Shown one piece after another: positions 1-8,713 of a stretch of DNA of 34,252 nucleotides. The stretch is from a virus. The position numbers were made by a program, and so were the translations under genes. The notes under the pieces are model-generated. The model was not told where the DNA came from, ran no database searches, and saw only the letters and a program-made list of their open reading frames with translations. Location: positions 1 to 34,252 of the IMG/VR virus record IMGVR_UViG_3300033144_001707; one strand, written 5' to 3'. Numbering within the stretch: position 1 is the stretch's first letter; the number at the start of each line of letters is the position of its first letter.

Positions 1-19
1 TACTGGCAAGCAACAGGAA

Positions 20-391
20 ATGAACGAAGACGGAACATTCAGCAAGGGCGACCCCCGAATTAACCGAAAAGGACGAAAAAAGGGTTCTAAGAACTTCGCG
101 ACCATATTCAAAAAGATATGCGCGGAAGTGGCGGAAGAAGAGGAAAACGAAGACTTTGGCGAACTACCTGAAGAAACCAAGCAAGAGCGTATTTGCCGTT
201 TAATGGTTCGAAAGGCATTACAGGGCAATGCAGACGCCGCAAAAGAAATTATGGACCGCATGGACGGCAGACCGCGCCAAGTCATTGAAACAATTTCAGA
301 GTCGGAAGAAATCGGCGGCATGAAGGACGAAGAATTAATTGATTTTGAGGCTGAAGAACGGCGGGCGGCTGAAATGGACGAAGACGGCTAA
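20..391 (+). CDS. Terminase small subunit-like protein (DUF5681-type)
   Basis: A 123-aa acidic protein placed directly before the large terminase, where the DNA-recognition small subunit of the packaging motor is expected. Residues about 4-25 carry a Lys/Arg/Gly-rich motif (SKGDPRINRKGRKKGSKN) matching the start of DUF5681-type phage proteins, which usually read GNPxGRPKGSKN. A helical middle (RLMVRKALQGNADAAKEIMDR) and an acidic tail follow. No N-terminal helix-turn-helix is visible inside this reading frame. However, the frame is open to the left edge of the window and could continue from an upstream gene. The ATG at 20 follows AGGAA closely. Function is inferred from motif and position. 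Confidence 0.7.
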   Translation: MNEDGTFSKGDPRINRKGRKKGSKNFATIFKKICAEVAEEEENEDFGELPEETKQERICRLMVRKALQGNADAAKEIMDRMDGRPRQVIETISESEEIGGMKDEELIDFEAEERRAAEMDEDG

Positions 392-442
392 TCGTCGAAC
401 GAAGAATGCCAAAAATGGATTGAAAGACGCAAAAACCGATAT

Positions 443-1741
443 TTGCGAACTTGGCTAGAAACGTATCATCCGACCTACAATTGGCGATTCCCGCATTTGC
501 TGGCGTTTCAGTGGAAACTTGAAAACGGGATTGAAAGGGCTATGCGGGGCGAAAAAGTCCGCATGTTCTTCTTTGTCCCACCGCGACACGGTAAATCGTC
601 ATTGATTACGGAGCGCTTTCCGGCCTACTGCTTGCACAAGCGGCCATACTGGAAAATCATCGTTGGCGCATTCAATGACAGCAAGGCGACCGACTTTACC
701 CGAAAGATTCGACGCAATACCCGACATTGTGGAATCCGCATATCTGACGAAAAGGGCGCCGCGAATGAGTGGGAAACCGTTCAAGGCGGCGGGGCCAAGG
801 CTGCCGGTATGCAAACCGGTATTTCAGGTTGGGGCGCGAACGTGCTTGTTCTGGACGACCCCGTTCGAAACCGCGCCGACGCCAATTCGCAAACCATATC
901 CGACAAGATTTATGACGAATTTACTGATTCGTTTATGACCCGACTTGAAACCCCCAATATGGTAATCATCGTTTTAACGCGGTGGTCCGAATTGGACCTT
1001 GCGGGCCGAATCCTTGAAGATGACCCCGACGGGTGGGAAATACTGAACTTTCCGGCAATTGCGACCCGTCCGGACATGCTAGGCCGTAAAAAGGGCGATG
1101 CTCTTTGCCCCGACTTAATCCCACTTGAGCGCTTGGAATGGTTCAGGGACACACGCCCGCGCACGTTCGAAAGCCTTTACCAAGGCAACCCGTCAATCGC
1201 GACGGGCAATATCTACTTCCGCGACTGGTTCAAGTATTGGGACGACCTGCCGGACGACGTATTTCGAACCGTTCTTTCGTGCGATACAGCAGTTAAGGAA
1301 AATCAGGAAAACGACTTTTCCGTTGTTGGGACATGGAAACAAGGCGAATCGGCCTCTTACCTTTACGACGTTCACAAGGAACGCATGAATTACCCCAAGT
1401 TGCGCGACTGTCTGCTTTCAATATCAGACCGCGAAATTCCCGACTTGGTTCTTATCGAAGACAAGTCTTCGGGTTCGTCCCTGATTCAAGACTTGCAAAA
1501 TTCAACTTCTTTGCCCATTGTGCCGGTCAAGGCAGATGTATCGAAGACAGCAAGAGCACACGCGGCAACAGGCCATTTTGAAGCGGGAAACATTTATTTC
1601 AAGCGCGGGGCTTCTTGGTTGCCGGAACTCGAAAAAGAACTTCTCAGCTTCCCGAATGCCAAGCACGACGACCAAGTTGACATGGTAAATCATTACATTA
1701 ATAACGCTATGCGCCCGATAGACGACTTCATAATTGTATAA
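443..1741 (+). CDS. Terminase large subunit
   Basis: ATPase-nuclease motor that cuts concatemeric DNA and packages it into the prohead. From TTG 443 as residue 1, the Walker A-like loop PPRHGKSS is at 46-53 and Walker B VLDDP at 136-140. A coupling motif, VLTRWS, lies near 177-182. The RNase H-fold nuclease shows acidic positions at D281 (SCDTAV), E339/D340 (LIEDKSSG) and the HDDQVD cluster at 408-413. At 432 aa it has normal length for the family. There is no ATG start: the frame is open from the TAA of the preceding gene (389-391) to 443, so TTG 443 or ATT 419 must be used, or the real N-terminus lies a little upstream. The stop overlaps the portal ATG. Confidence 0.95.
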   Translation: MRTWLETYHPTYNWRFPHLLAFQWKLENGIERAMRGEKVRMFFFVPPRHGKSSLITERFPAYCLHKRPYWKIIVGAFNDSKATDFTRKIRRNTRHCGIRISDEKGAANEWETVQGGGAKAAGMQTGISGWGANVLVLDDPVRNRADANSQTISDKIYDEFTDSFMTRLETPNMVIIVLTRWSELDLAGRILEDDPDGWEILNFPAIATRPDMLGRKKGDALCPDLIPLERLEWFRDTRPRTFESLYQGNPSIATGNIYFRDWFKYWDDLPDDVFRTVLSCDTAVKENQENDFSVVGTWKQGESASYLYDVHKERMNYPKLRDCLLSISDREIPDLVLIEDKSSGSSLIQDLQNSTSLPIVPVKADVSKTARAHAATGHFEAGNIYFKRGASWLPELEKELLSFPNAKHDDQVDMVNHYINNAMRPIDDFIIV

Positions 1742-2982
1742 TGAACATTTTTCAAAAAGGTTGGAATAAGATTAAAAACTTGGGTTCAAGTCCGGCAGAT
1801 TTGGCCGCGCTACTTGGCGGGAAGACGTTCGGCGGCTTTGTATATCCATCTTACAGATATTTAGCTTCCGAGGGGTATAAATGTTCGGAATTGGTTTATT
1901 TCATCTTGAACGACATTGCCACAAGTGGAAGCCGAATACCTCTATTGCTCGACGAACAGCCCGATTGGGTGCAAGAATTAATGCGCAAGCCTGAAATGGG
2001 CGGCGATTATCCGGAAGGGCAGCCGCCGACGGTTTATACCGATTGGATGTATAAGGCGCTAATTCATAAACAGCTTGGCGGCGCTTGCTACGCATTGCCG
2101 ACCACTGGCACAAGGGGCCGAATTATGGACCTTGAATTAATTCGTCCCGACCGAATAAGCCCAATCGAAGACAACGGGGAACAGTTGAAAGGCTGGAACG
2201 TTGTTAAGTATGGAATGTCGAAGCCCTTTATGGCTGGCGAAGTCTTTTGGTCCCACAAGCTTGACCCATTGCGAGACAATTACGGTTGGCCCGCTATGGC
2301 TTCGGCGGCAAAGGCTCTTGCCCAACGAAACGAGATTTCCCGCCTAAATATGCAGGTATTGGCGAACGACGGCGCCGTTCAGGGCATTATGAAGCTGAAC
2401 CAAGGCGCCGACAAGATGGCACGGACGCCGGACAAGGAGCAAATGAACGCGATCAAGAAGGCCGTAAACGAAAAGCTTGGAGCGGGTGCAAACGGCGAAA
2501 TTCCGGTTGTCAATTGGGATATGGTTTACGAGCGACTAGGCCAAACAGGGCGCGAAATGGATTGGACCAAGACCAAAGAGCAGAATGCCCGCGAAATAGC
2601 TATTGCCAACGGATACCCGCCTTTCTTGCTTGGATTCTCGCAGGGATCGACATTTGCAAACGTATCAGAAGCCCGACAGTTCCTTTGGAATCATACAATC
2701 ATACCTTGGGTTGAAGGCATTCTTCAGGATTTGGCCGTTTACCTTGCTTGGGTTTCCGGCGACAACTCAATTCGACTTGAAGTCGACAAGTCGCAAATCT
2801 TATCAATTCAAGAGCAATTACGCATCCAAGCGGAATCAGACCGCAAAAACTACGAATCCGAATTGATTTCGCGCGAAGAATGGCGCGAGCGTAACGGATA
2901 CGACCGCGAAGTTGACGGCGAATTGAAGGTTGATATGCGGGGCTTGAATGGTTTACAACTGCCGTTCGATGGTAACGAATAA
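1741..2982 (+). CDS. Portal protein, HK97 family
   Basis: Forms the dodecameric ring at one capsid vertex through which DNA passes and onto which the terminase and connector dock. The 413-aa length and the signature in the last third (NGYPPFLLGFSQGSTFANVSEA, roughly residues 290-311, then RQFLWNHTIIPWVEGI) match HK97-type portals. The start is fixed by a TAATG overlap with the terminase stop. It is followed by a minor head protein and the protease, the usual HK97 order. The C-terminal tail ends just past the start of the next gene. Confidence 0.93.
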   Translation: MNIFQKGWNKIKNLGSSPADLAALLGGKTFGGFVYPSYRYLASEGYKCSELVYFILNDIATSGSRIPLLLDEQPDWVQELMRKPEMGGDYPEGQPPTVYTDWMYKALIHKQLGGACYALPTTGTRGRIMDLELIRPDRISPIEDNGEQLKGWNVVKYGMSKPFMAGEVFWSHKLDPLRDNYGWPAMASAAKALAQRNEISRLNMQVLANDGAVQGIMKLNQGADKMARTPDKEQMNAIKKAVNEKLGAGANGEIPVVNWDMVYERLGQTGREMDWTKTKEQNAREIAIANGYPPFLLGFSQGSTFANVSEARQFLWNHTIIPWVEGILQDLAVYLAWVSGDNSIRLEVDKSQILSIQEQLRIQAESDRKNYESELISREEWRERNGYDREVDGELKVDMRGLNGLQLPFDGNE

Positions 2983-3787
2983 TACATGCGGGAAAACCCA
3001 CCATTCCGGCCATTGTTGCGCGATTGCACGATATAAGCAGCGATTGAAGCAACAAGCGGTTGCCCCGATTCTTCAGGTTTATACCAAGCGCGAAATCCAA
3101 ATGTTTCGCATCCTTCGCCGGTATTATTCAGAAATGGGAAAGAGTTTGTCGGAAGCATACCTTGAAGACCCGCAAAACGGGGTTGAAAACGTAATTGGAC
3201 AAGCCCGCGACCCATTAAACGACCTTTTGCTTGAAGAAAACAGCGACACGGCAGCCGCAACCGGCTCTTGGCAGATTGTGAACTTCCGCAAATCAAGCCC
3301 TAGGCGCTTTCATACAAAGCAATTTGACGACGCAATAAAGACCATTTTGGCCGATTTCTTGGCTTCTGAAGCACTTAATTCAACCTTCTTGATCTTAGAC
3401 ACTGACCGCAAAAACGCAGCGAAGATCATCGCAAACGGCATTGAAGAGGGACTTGGGGAACGTGATATTGCCAAACAATTAGATTTGGAGTTTTCCGGAA
3501 ACCTTGGCAAATTCAGCGCGGCCCGCATTGCACGAACCGAAGTCGGCATTGCTGGAAGTAAGGGCCAAGACACGGGCGCCCGCGAAATTGGCGCCGTCGA
3601 TAAGGTTTGGAACGCCGTCGAGGACTCAAGAACCCGCGAATCGCATTCGAACCAAGACGGAAATCGCGTTTCAATGGATCAATTCTTTTACCCGAACGGC
3701 CAAGCCATGCTTTACCCGCATGACACCCGAAACGGGGCAACGCCGGACAACTTTATTAATTGCCGTTGCGTCGTCTTGTATGAATAG
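2969..3787 (+). CDS. Minor head protein, Mu gpF/SPP1 gp7-like
   Basis: Phage head morphogenesis protein, thought to associate with portal and DNA during assembly. The C-terminal half carries the family pattern: ARIARTEVGIAGSKG, a tract around TRESHSNQDG, and the terminal NCRCVVLYE, which matches the conserved NCRC ending of the Mu F family. I take the ATG at 2969, giving 272 aa; an in-frame ATG at 2948 would add seven residues. Either way the gene overlaps the end of the portal gene. The extreme N-terminus has a Cys/His cluster (TCGKTHHSGHCC) that could bind metal and is not part of the usual family signature. Confidence 0.85.
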   Translation: MVTNNTCGKTHHSGHCCAIARYKQRLKQQAVAPILQVYTKREIQMFRILRRYYSEMGKSLSEAYLEDPQNGVENVIGQARDPLNDLLLEENSDTAAATGSWQIVNFRKSSPRRFHTKQFDDAIKTILADFLASEALNSTFLILDTDRKNAAKIIANGIEEGLGERDIAKQLDLEFSGNLGKFSAARIARTEVGIAGSKGQDTGAREIGAVDKVWNAVEDSRTRESHSNQDGNRVSMDQFFYPNGQAMLYPHDTRNGATPDNFINCRCVVLYE

Positions 3788-3824
3788 GCTTTACAATTTC
3801 CCGCAAATCTGATTGCTTCGCATC

Positions 3825-4502
3825 GTGAAAAAGAAGTTCTACAATTTCCAATTCGAAAAGGCCGACAATGAGCAACGCACAATTATGGGCATGGCGACCA
3901 CTTTCGGCAATAAGGACCTAGACGACGACATTATTGTTGATACAGCTTTTGACGAGCAGTTTGGGGCGGAAACTTCTATTAATGCCAAGGCTCTATGGCA
4001 ACACCGCTTCGACACTCCGATTGGAATGAATATTGTCCAGAAGGTCCAAGGCGGTCTTCAGGTAATAATGAAGCTTGCCGAAGGCGTTCAAAAGGCTGAC
4101 GAAGCTTTGGCGCTCGCAAAGCAAGGCATTATTGATTCTTTTTCTATTGGCTTCGGCATTCCTTCGGGCGGCTACCGCTACGACGAACAGCGCGAAGCAT
4201 ACATTATTTCAAAAGCAGAATTGCGCGAAGTGTCTCTTGTGACATTCCCCGCAAACCCGCTTGCAAAAATTTCTGACGTAAAGAACGCTAACGACCAGCA
4301 CGAACTAAAACTTGAGTTGATTTCTCACTTGCGCGAAGCAGGTTACGCGAAATCGCTTGTAGAAACTGTTATAAATGCGGGTGTTAAAGCATTGGGTGAT
4401 CCAAAAGGCGAAGATGAAGCACAGAAAAACGAGAACGTAAACGGTTTACTTCTCGATCATCTAAACCAAATTAAAGGATCAAACCATGTCAAAGACGACT
4501 GA
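3825..4502 (+). CDS. Prohead maturation protease, HK97 type (U35)
   Basis: Serine protease that removes scaffold/delta segments from the capsid protein before expansion. The candidate catalytic His lies in ALWQHRFDTPIG and the candidate Ser in IIDSFSIGF, with the family-typical LREVSLVTFPANPLA downstream. About 225 aa from the GTG at 3825; a TTG at 3813 would add four residues, and neither start has a clear ribosome site. It sits between the minor head protein and the major capsid, and its 3' end overlaps the capsid start by 17 nt, consistent with translational coupling. Confidence 0.92.
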   Translation: MKKKFYNFQFEKADNEQRTIMGMATTFGNKDLDDDIIVDTAFDEQFGAETSINAKALWQHRFDTPIGMNIVQKVQGGLQVIMKLAEGVQKADEALALAKQGIIDSFSIGFGIPSGGYRYDEQREAYIISKAELREVSLVTFPANPLAKISDVKNANDQHELKLELISHLREAGYAKSLVETVINAGVKALGDPKGEDEAQKNENVNGLLLDHLNQIKGSNHVKDD

Positions 4503-5739
4503 AGAACTCTTATCAGAGATCAAATCGGCTCATGAAGCTAATGCGTCGGCGATCAAAGAGCGTATTACAGCGCTTGAGAAAGGCCAAGCAACTGGCGACA
4601 TTGAGCAGAAACTTGAAAACACTCACAACGCACTTGAAAAGCTAGAAGCGCAAGTTCTTGAGCAGCAAAAAGCGGCAGACGCCGAAATTGCAAAGCTTAA
4701 AAAAGGAACCGGCTGGAAAGCAGAACAAGAAAACGAACTTGCAGAAAAGCGCCGTTCTATCCTGAACGACTTCTTCCGCAAGGGTATGTTGGGACAAGAG
4801 CATTGCGAGTTTAAGCCTGAAAAGTTGGCTGAAAAAGCAGATACCGACCTATTCAAAACCAAAGATATGTCTTCGGGCGTTTCTCAGGACGGCGGCTTTT
4901 TCGTTATGCCAGAAATGGCAAATTCGATTCAGCTTTTGGAGAAAGAGCGCACACCAGTTCGCAGCATTGCAACAGTAATGTCCGGAACTGCCGCTTCATT
5001 CGAACAGCCAGTTCAAACAAAACGCCTTGGCGCTTCTCGCGTTGGTGAAAAAGCGGCCCGTCCGTCTACTGATAGCGGCGAATTGCAGCTTCAAACCGTT
5101 ACAGCGTTTGAATTATACGCGAATCCGCAAATCACTCAAACATTGCTCGACGACAGCAGCTTTGACTTGATTGGATATGTTAATTCGCAATTGGCTGACG
5201 AATTCAGCATTACAGAAGGTTACGAATTCGTTCACGGCGCCGGATCGGGTTCAAATGAATTCCGTGGAATCTTGAAGGCTCCCGACGGAACCGGCTTTGG
5301 ACAAATCCAGCAAGTTGAAACAGCGAATTCTGGTGAAGTCGTTTACGAAGACCTTGTTGACATTGACGAATTGCTTCTTCCAGCGTTCGGAAATGGCGCT
5401 TCTTGGTTGATGAATCGCACAAGCCGCGCGACACTTCGAAAGATTGTTGACCTTGAAGGACGTCCATTGCTTCAACCTGATTTGCCAAACGGCGGCCTTC
5501 CGACCGTATTCGGCAAACCAATTGTTGACGTTCCGGACATGCCAAACATTGCGGCAGATAGCCTATCAATCGCTTACGGTGATTTCCGTCGCGGTTACAT
5601 GGTTTACGACCGTATGGGCATTCGCATCTTGCGCGACCCTTACACAAACAAGCCATATATCGGCCTTTACACAACTAAGCGTTCAGGCGGCGAAATCTGG
5701 AATCACCAAGCATTCAAGCTTCTTAAGACTAAGGCGTAA
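4486..5739 (+). CDS. Major capsid protein, HK97 fold
   Basis: Shell subunit. Residues 1 to about 110 form a charged coiled coil (delta-like scaffold domain, e.g. ITALEKG, KLEAQVLEQQKAADAEIAKL). The expected protease cut is near residues 125-130, before SSGVSQDGGFF. The shell domain follows, with E-loop and P-domain motifs (FVMPEMANSIQLLEKERTPVR, then NGGLPTVFGKPIV and LPDLPN-like text). At 417 aa it is typical for a capsid with a fused scaffold. AAAGGA upstream of ATG 4486 is a good ribosome site. The sequence cannot show whether shell cross-linking occurs. Confidence 0.94.
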   Translation: MSKTTEELLSEIKSAHEANASAIKERITALEKGQATGDIEQKLENTHNALEKLEAQVLEQQKAADAEIAKLKKGTGWKAEQENELAEKRRSILNDFFRKGMLGQEHCEFKPEKLAEKADTDLFKTKDMSSGVSQDGGFFVMPEMANSIQLLEKERTPVRSIATVMSGTAASFEQPVQTKRLGASRVGEKAARPSTDSGELQLQTVTAFELYANPQITQTLLDDSSFDLIGYVNSQLADEFSITEGYEFVHGAGSGSNEFRGILKAPDGTGFGQIQQVETANSGEVVYEDLVDIDELLLPAFGNGASWLMNRTSRATLRKIVDLEGRPLLQPDLPNGGLPTVFGKPIVDVPDMPNIAADSLSIAYGDFRRGYMVYDRMGIRILRDPYTNKPYIGLYTTKRSGGEIWNHQAFKLLKTKA

Positions 5740-5789
5740 AACCCTTGTCTTTTGAAACCTGATTAACCTTAAATTGGAGAATTAAAAAA

Positions 5790-6215
5790 ATGTCATTCTC
5801 AGATCAAAACACACTCGACAATAAAGTTGCGATTCCAGCCGGAAACGTGGCAGCAAACGGCACTGTAAGCGGTGTTGTTATCGACACGCAAGACGCGGAA
5901 TCAATCAACTTCGCGGTTCAAGTTGGCGCGGCTACAGACGGAAGCTTTGCGGCTGAAATCTACGAGTCGGACGATGCTGGCATGGCTGGCGCGACTAAAA
6001 TCGACGCGGCGAACGTTGAAGGCAATGGCTACGACGAAGCAGTTGCGGCAGCAGCGAACGAAGTTTATTCGTTCCAAATTGCTCGCACAATGTCAAAGCG
6101 CTATGTCCGCCTTGACCTTGTCGTTACTGGCGTATCAACCGGTTTCGACGCGGCGGCTCTTTGCATTAAAGGCGACCTTGCAAAGACGTTGACGAGCGAC
6201 AAAAACCCGACCTAA
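5790..6215 (+). CDS. Probable head decoration protein
   Basis: A 141-aa Ala/Val/Asp-rich protein that looks all-beta, with no charged coiled coil and no membrane segment. It sits immediately after the major capsid and before a strong terminator, the usual place and expression level of a capsid decoration or cement protein. One of the clearest ribosome sites in the window precedes it (TTGGAGA about 9 nt before ATG), again fitting high expression. I do not recognise a named family, so the role is inferred from position and composition. Confidence 0.6.
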   Translation: MSFSDQNTLDNKVAIPAGNVAANGTVSGVVIDTQDAESINFAVQVGAATDGSFAAEIYESDDAGMAGATKIDAANVEGNGYDEAVAAAANEVYSFQIARTMSKRYVRLDLVVTGVSTGFDAAALCIKGDLAKTLTSDKNPT

Positions 6216-6237
6216 TCGGGACGAGTCGAAGACTTAT

Positions 6238-6270
6238 AAAAAGGGGGGCTTGCAAAAGCCCCCTTTTTTT
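6238..6270 (+). terminator. Rho-independent terminator after the capsid genes
   Basis: GGGGGCTT (6244-6251) pairs perfectly with AAGCCCCC (6256-6263) around a GCAA tetraloop, followed by seven T (6264-6270). The preceding A-run can extend the stem. It separates the abundant capsid and decoration genes from the low-copy connector and tail genes. A smaller hairpin, CCCGA/TCGGG (6206-6220), has the stop codon of the decoration gene in its loop. Confidence 0.93.
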
Positions 6271-6286
6271 GTATAAGGTTCAGGAA

Positions 6287-6856
6287 ATGAGGCGAAAAGA
6301 GACAACCGACTTCAGCGCGATAGTTCCACCGGTGACACTGGCGGACGCAAAGCTTCATGCGAGAATCAGGGCTTCACAAACAAAAGACGACGCTTACATT
6401 ACCGAGATAATTAAGGCGGCAACGCTAACAATCGAAGGTTACACGAATAAGCGCTATACCGCACGAAGCTTCGATTTAGTGTATGATTCGGAAGAAATTT
6501 GCCCTGTTCTGGAATTAGAGACATTCAACGACGATTTGACAATTAGCGCCGCAACCCTGAATTTGGAAGATGGAACCCCGCAAGCATTGGTTGAAGGCAC
6601 GGATTACGCAAAAGCTGGTAATCGGATTCAGTTCCTTGATTCGTTCTCTAATTACGCGCCGCGTGGCTTGGATGCGCTTCAAATCTCGTATTCGGTAGCA
6701 CTTTACACCGCCAGCCCTGAAATCGTCGAAGCGATCAAAGAATTTGTAACGCATCATTATGAACACCGAATTCCGGTTGTATTGGGCAAAACCATTGATT
6801 TGATACCCGCAAAGGTGCTTACTCTCATTCAAAACGATAGAATTTGGAACGTTTAG
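6287..6856 (+). CDS. Head-tail connector, gp6-like
   Basis: Adaptor ring expected to bind under the portal. The N-terminal pattern VTLADAKLHARI...DDAYITEIIKAATLTIEGYTNKRY is the helical signature of HK97 gp6-like connectors. The rest (ALQISYSV...IVEAIKEFVTHHYEHR) also fits the family. I choose the ATG at 6287 (AGGAA just upstream), giving 189 aa; a TTG at 6269 falls in the terminator T-run and is unlikely. It is the first gene after the terminator and needs readthrough or a promoter I cannot see. Confidence 0.82.
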   Translation: MRRKETTDFSAIVPPVTLADAKLHARIRASQTKDDAYITEIIKAATLTIEGYTNKRYTARSFDLVYDSEEICPVLELETFNDDLTISAATLNLEDGTPQALVEGTDYAKAGNRIQFLDSFSNYAPRGLDALQISYSVALYTASPEIVEAIKEFVTHHYEHRIPVVLGKTIDLIPAKVLTLIQNDRIWNV

Positions 6857-6859
6857 ATT

Positions 6860-7255
6860 ATGCCGGTAAGGGTTGGACAGCTTAGGGACTGCATAGACTT
6901 ATTAAAACAGGTCGACGCAATGCTTGATAATGACGCTACACAGGACGAATATTATCAAACAGTAATCGAAGGCGAATGGGCTTACGCAAAGCCGTTCAAT
7001 TCTGGCGCCCAATACCTCACGACCCGCAACGTTGAAGATCGGGTTACACACAAGTTTTGGATTCGATTCGACGAAGACTTGCAAAATCGGGGCGTAATCG
7101 ACCATTTGACCTTTGATGGGCGCATGTTCGAGATTCAAAACATTGTATTGGATGCCGAAGAAATACGCTTTATCGTCCTTGAATGCCGTGAATTAGGCTT
7201 AATTGAAGACCCAAATCCGGAAAATACTTACGATATTAGGCCGGTCGCACCGTAA
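6860..7255 (+). CDS. Head closure / head-tail joining protein
   Basis: A 131-aa protein of the SPP1 gp16-like head-closure type. It starts VRVGQLRDCIDLLKQ and contains the family features EGEWAYAKPFNSGAQY, THKFWIRFDEDL and LTFDGRMFEIQNIV. It lies three bases after the gp6-like gene, and its stop overlaps the next start (TAATG). This is the normal order connector, closure, tail completion, terminator. The protein would plug the connector after DNA packaging and present the tail-docking surface. Confidence 0.8.
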   Translation: MPVRVGQLRDCIDLLKQVDAMLDNDATQDEYYQTVIEGEWAYAKPFNSGAQYLTTRNVEDRVTHKFWIRFDEDLQNRGVIDHLTFDGRMFEIQNIVLDAEEIRFIVLECRELGLIEDPNPENTYDIRPVAP

Positions 7256-7716
7256 TGCCAGTAACAAGCGTCCAAGTCGAAAACGGAATTGCTGATTATA
7301 AAGGCTTTTCAGCGTTTGCGCCGTCATTCCAGAAGCACGGAAAGAAGGCCGTAATTGAATGGCAACGCGCAATTCAGAAGCGCGCAATTATGGGCATGAA
7401 GCGGAACAAGACCGGAAAGCCCGTAAAATCAGGGCGTCGCGGCGGCCAGCGCCTACACCGTCCAAGCATTAAAGGGCAGTATCCGGCAGTTGATACCGGT
7501 CGACTTTGGCGTTCAATCAAGCAACGCATATTGACGGGCGGCTTTGAAGGCATTGTTTACACAAACGTAAAATACGGCAAATTCCTTGAAGAGAAAGACC
7601 CGAATCGGGGCGGACGTCCATTTTTAACCCGTGCAGCCCGAGAAAAAGAGAAATTAGGAAGCGAACTTGTCAAGCGGGCAATTTTGCGTTCAATGGCGGA
7701 AGCTCAAGTAAAATAA
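7255..7716 (+). CDS. HK97 gp10-like tail-completion protein
   Basis: A 153-aa basic protein with the gp10/Mu virion morphogenesis pattern. It has a Lys/Arg-rich middle (KSGRRGGQRLHRPSIKGQ), then AVDTGRLWRSIKQRI (the conserved DTGRLRxSI-type motif) and VKYGKFLEEKD. GGRPFLTRAARE follows near the C-terminus. Its position between head closure and tail terminator agrees with that role. It likely helps join the completed tail to the head. The start is set by a one-base overlap with the previous stop. Confidence 0.8.
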   Translation: MPVTSVQVENGIADYKGFSAFAPSFQKHGKKAVIEWQRAIQKRAIMGMKRNKTGKPVKSGRRGGQRLHRPSIKGQYPAVDTGRLWRSIKQRILTGGFEGIVYTNVKYGKFLEEKDPNRGGRPFLTRAAREKEKLGSELVKRAILRSMAEAQVK

Positions 7717-7720
7717 GACC

Positions 7721-8335
7721 ATGCTTTTAAAAGAATCGACAGTTGGCTTGATACCATACCTTCAAAACGCCCTAAAGGGGACATTTTGGGGCGATCCCGC
7801 CCGCGTAACTTGCGGCGCGGATATGACGGCAGCCTTGGACGGCCAAACCAAGTTCCCAACCCCGCTTATTGTTTTAGCCCTTGGACCGACGACGGTTCAA
7901 AACAAGTCGGAATCTTCGGGAACGATTACGGCGCAATACATGATTGAACAATTGGACGTATTCGCAGTTTTAAACGGAAAGCCCGATAAAATAGGCGGAA
8001 TTCCAGTTGACCAAGTCCACCAAGTAAGAATCGACTTATTAAAAGCAATGCTTGGCATGAACCCTTCTACCCTTGCCGATTGTTTTGACGTCGACTTTGG
8101 TTATTGCACCCATTCAATTATGTATATGGGCGACGATTTCTTTGCCTTCGACCGCGAACGATACGTTCACGAATTCAATTTTGAAATCAAAAGCGAAATC
8201 AATTCGGCTGAAAATGGAGTTGGCGATACATTCCCCGAAGCAATCGAAGATTTATTGAATATACATGCGGAAATGCAGCAATCCGGAGTCGACCCCGACG
8301 CGATTCCACCGCATACAGATATAAACGTTCCGTAA
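7721..8335 (+). CDS. Tail terminator protein, Mu gp37-like
   Basis: A 204-aa protein in the position of Mu gp37 and lambda gpU, which cap the tail tube and stop its polymerisation. The beginning (LIPYLQNALKG) and the beta-rich body (PLIVLALGPTTV, MIEQLDVFAVLNG, HEFNFEIKSEI) fit the terminator fold. The last 40 residues form an acidic tail with a Pro-rich end. Assignment rests mainly on synteny with Mu-like tails plus weak sequence resemblance. Confidence 0.65.
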   Translation: MLLKESTVGLIPYLQNALKGTFWGDPARVTCGADMTAALDGQTKFPTPLIVLALGPTTVQNKSESSGTITAQYMIEQLDVFAVLNGKPDKIGGIPVDQVHQVRIDLLKAMLGMNPSTLADCFDVDFGYCTHSIMYMGDDFFAFDRERYVHEFNFEIKSEINSAENGVGDTFPEAIEDLLNIHAEMQQSGVDPDAIPPHTDINVP

Positions 8336-8377
8336 TTTGTGCTTGATTAATTGATTCAAATATGAGAGCTTGCCGCC

Positions 8378-8713
8378 ATGTCAAAGACGCCGAAAATTAA
8401 AGTCACGCCTTTAAACGATAAGGCATATCACCCTTACAACAGCAAAAAGAAGCTTTCCAAGGACGGCGAAGTTTTCGACAGGCTTTGCACACGACTAGCC
8501 CGCCAACAACGACAAGGCTTCATTAAAATTGAGCAGTATCGCGAAGCCGACAACAAGGAAGAGACTAAAAAGGAAGCGGCGCCAGTGAAAAAAGAAGAAC
8601 AAATTTCAAAAGAGGCGGAATCAGAACCCGCCACAAAGAAAGCAGCAAAAAAGGCCAAGGCTAAGAAATCCGCCAAAGGTCACCAATCAAAACCCGCAAC
8701 GACTGACGAATAA
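8378..8713 (+). CDS. Small pre-sheath protein, Mu gp38 (DUF2635) position
   Basis: A 111-aa protein directly before the sheath gene, where Mu-like phages carry the short gp38/DUF2635 protein. Residues 1-55 resemble that domain in layout (KVTPLNDKAYHPYNSKKKL, then GEVFDRLCTRLARQQRQGFI). Residues 56-111 are an added Lys/Ala/Glu-rich, probably disordered tail. Its stop overlaps the sheath ATG (TAATG). Function in the family is not known to me, and the highly basic tail is unusual. Confidence 0.55.
   Translation: MSKTPKIKVTPLNDKAYHPYNSKKKLSKDGEVFDRLCTRLARQQRQGFIKIEQYREADNKEETKKEAAPVKKEEQISKEAESEPATKKAAKKAKAKKSAKGHQSKPATTDE

Noticed and set aside
1-23. End of an upstream gene in frame 3 (LASNRK then TGA overlapping ATG 20)
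   Set aside because: Only seven codons are visible; the ATGA overlap is suggestive but too short to call.
2948-2968. Upstream ATG of the minor head protein
   Set aside because: Possible, but would deepen overlap with the portal; ATG 2969 is the shorter choice and neither has a clear ribosome site.
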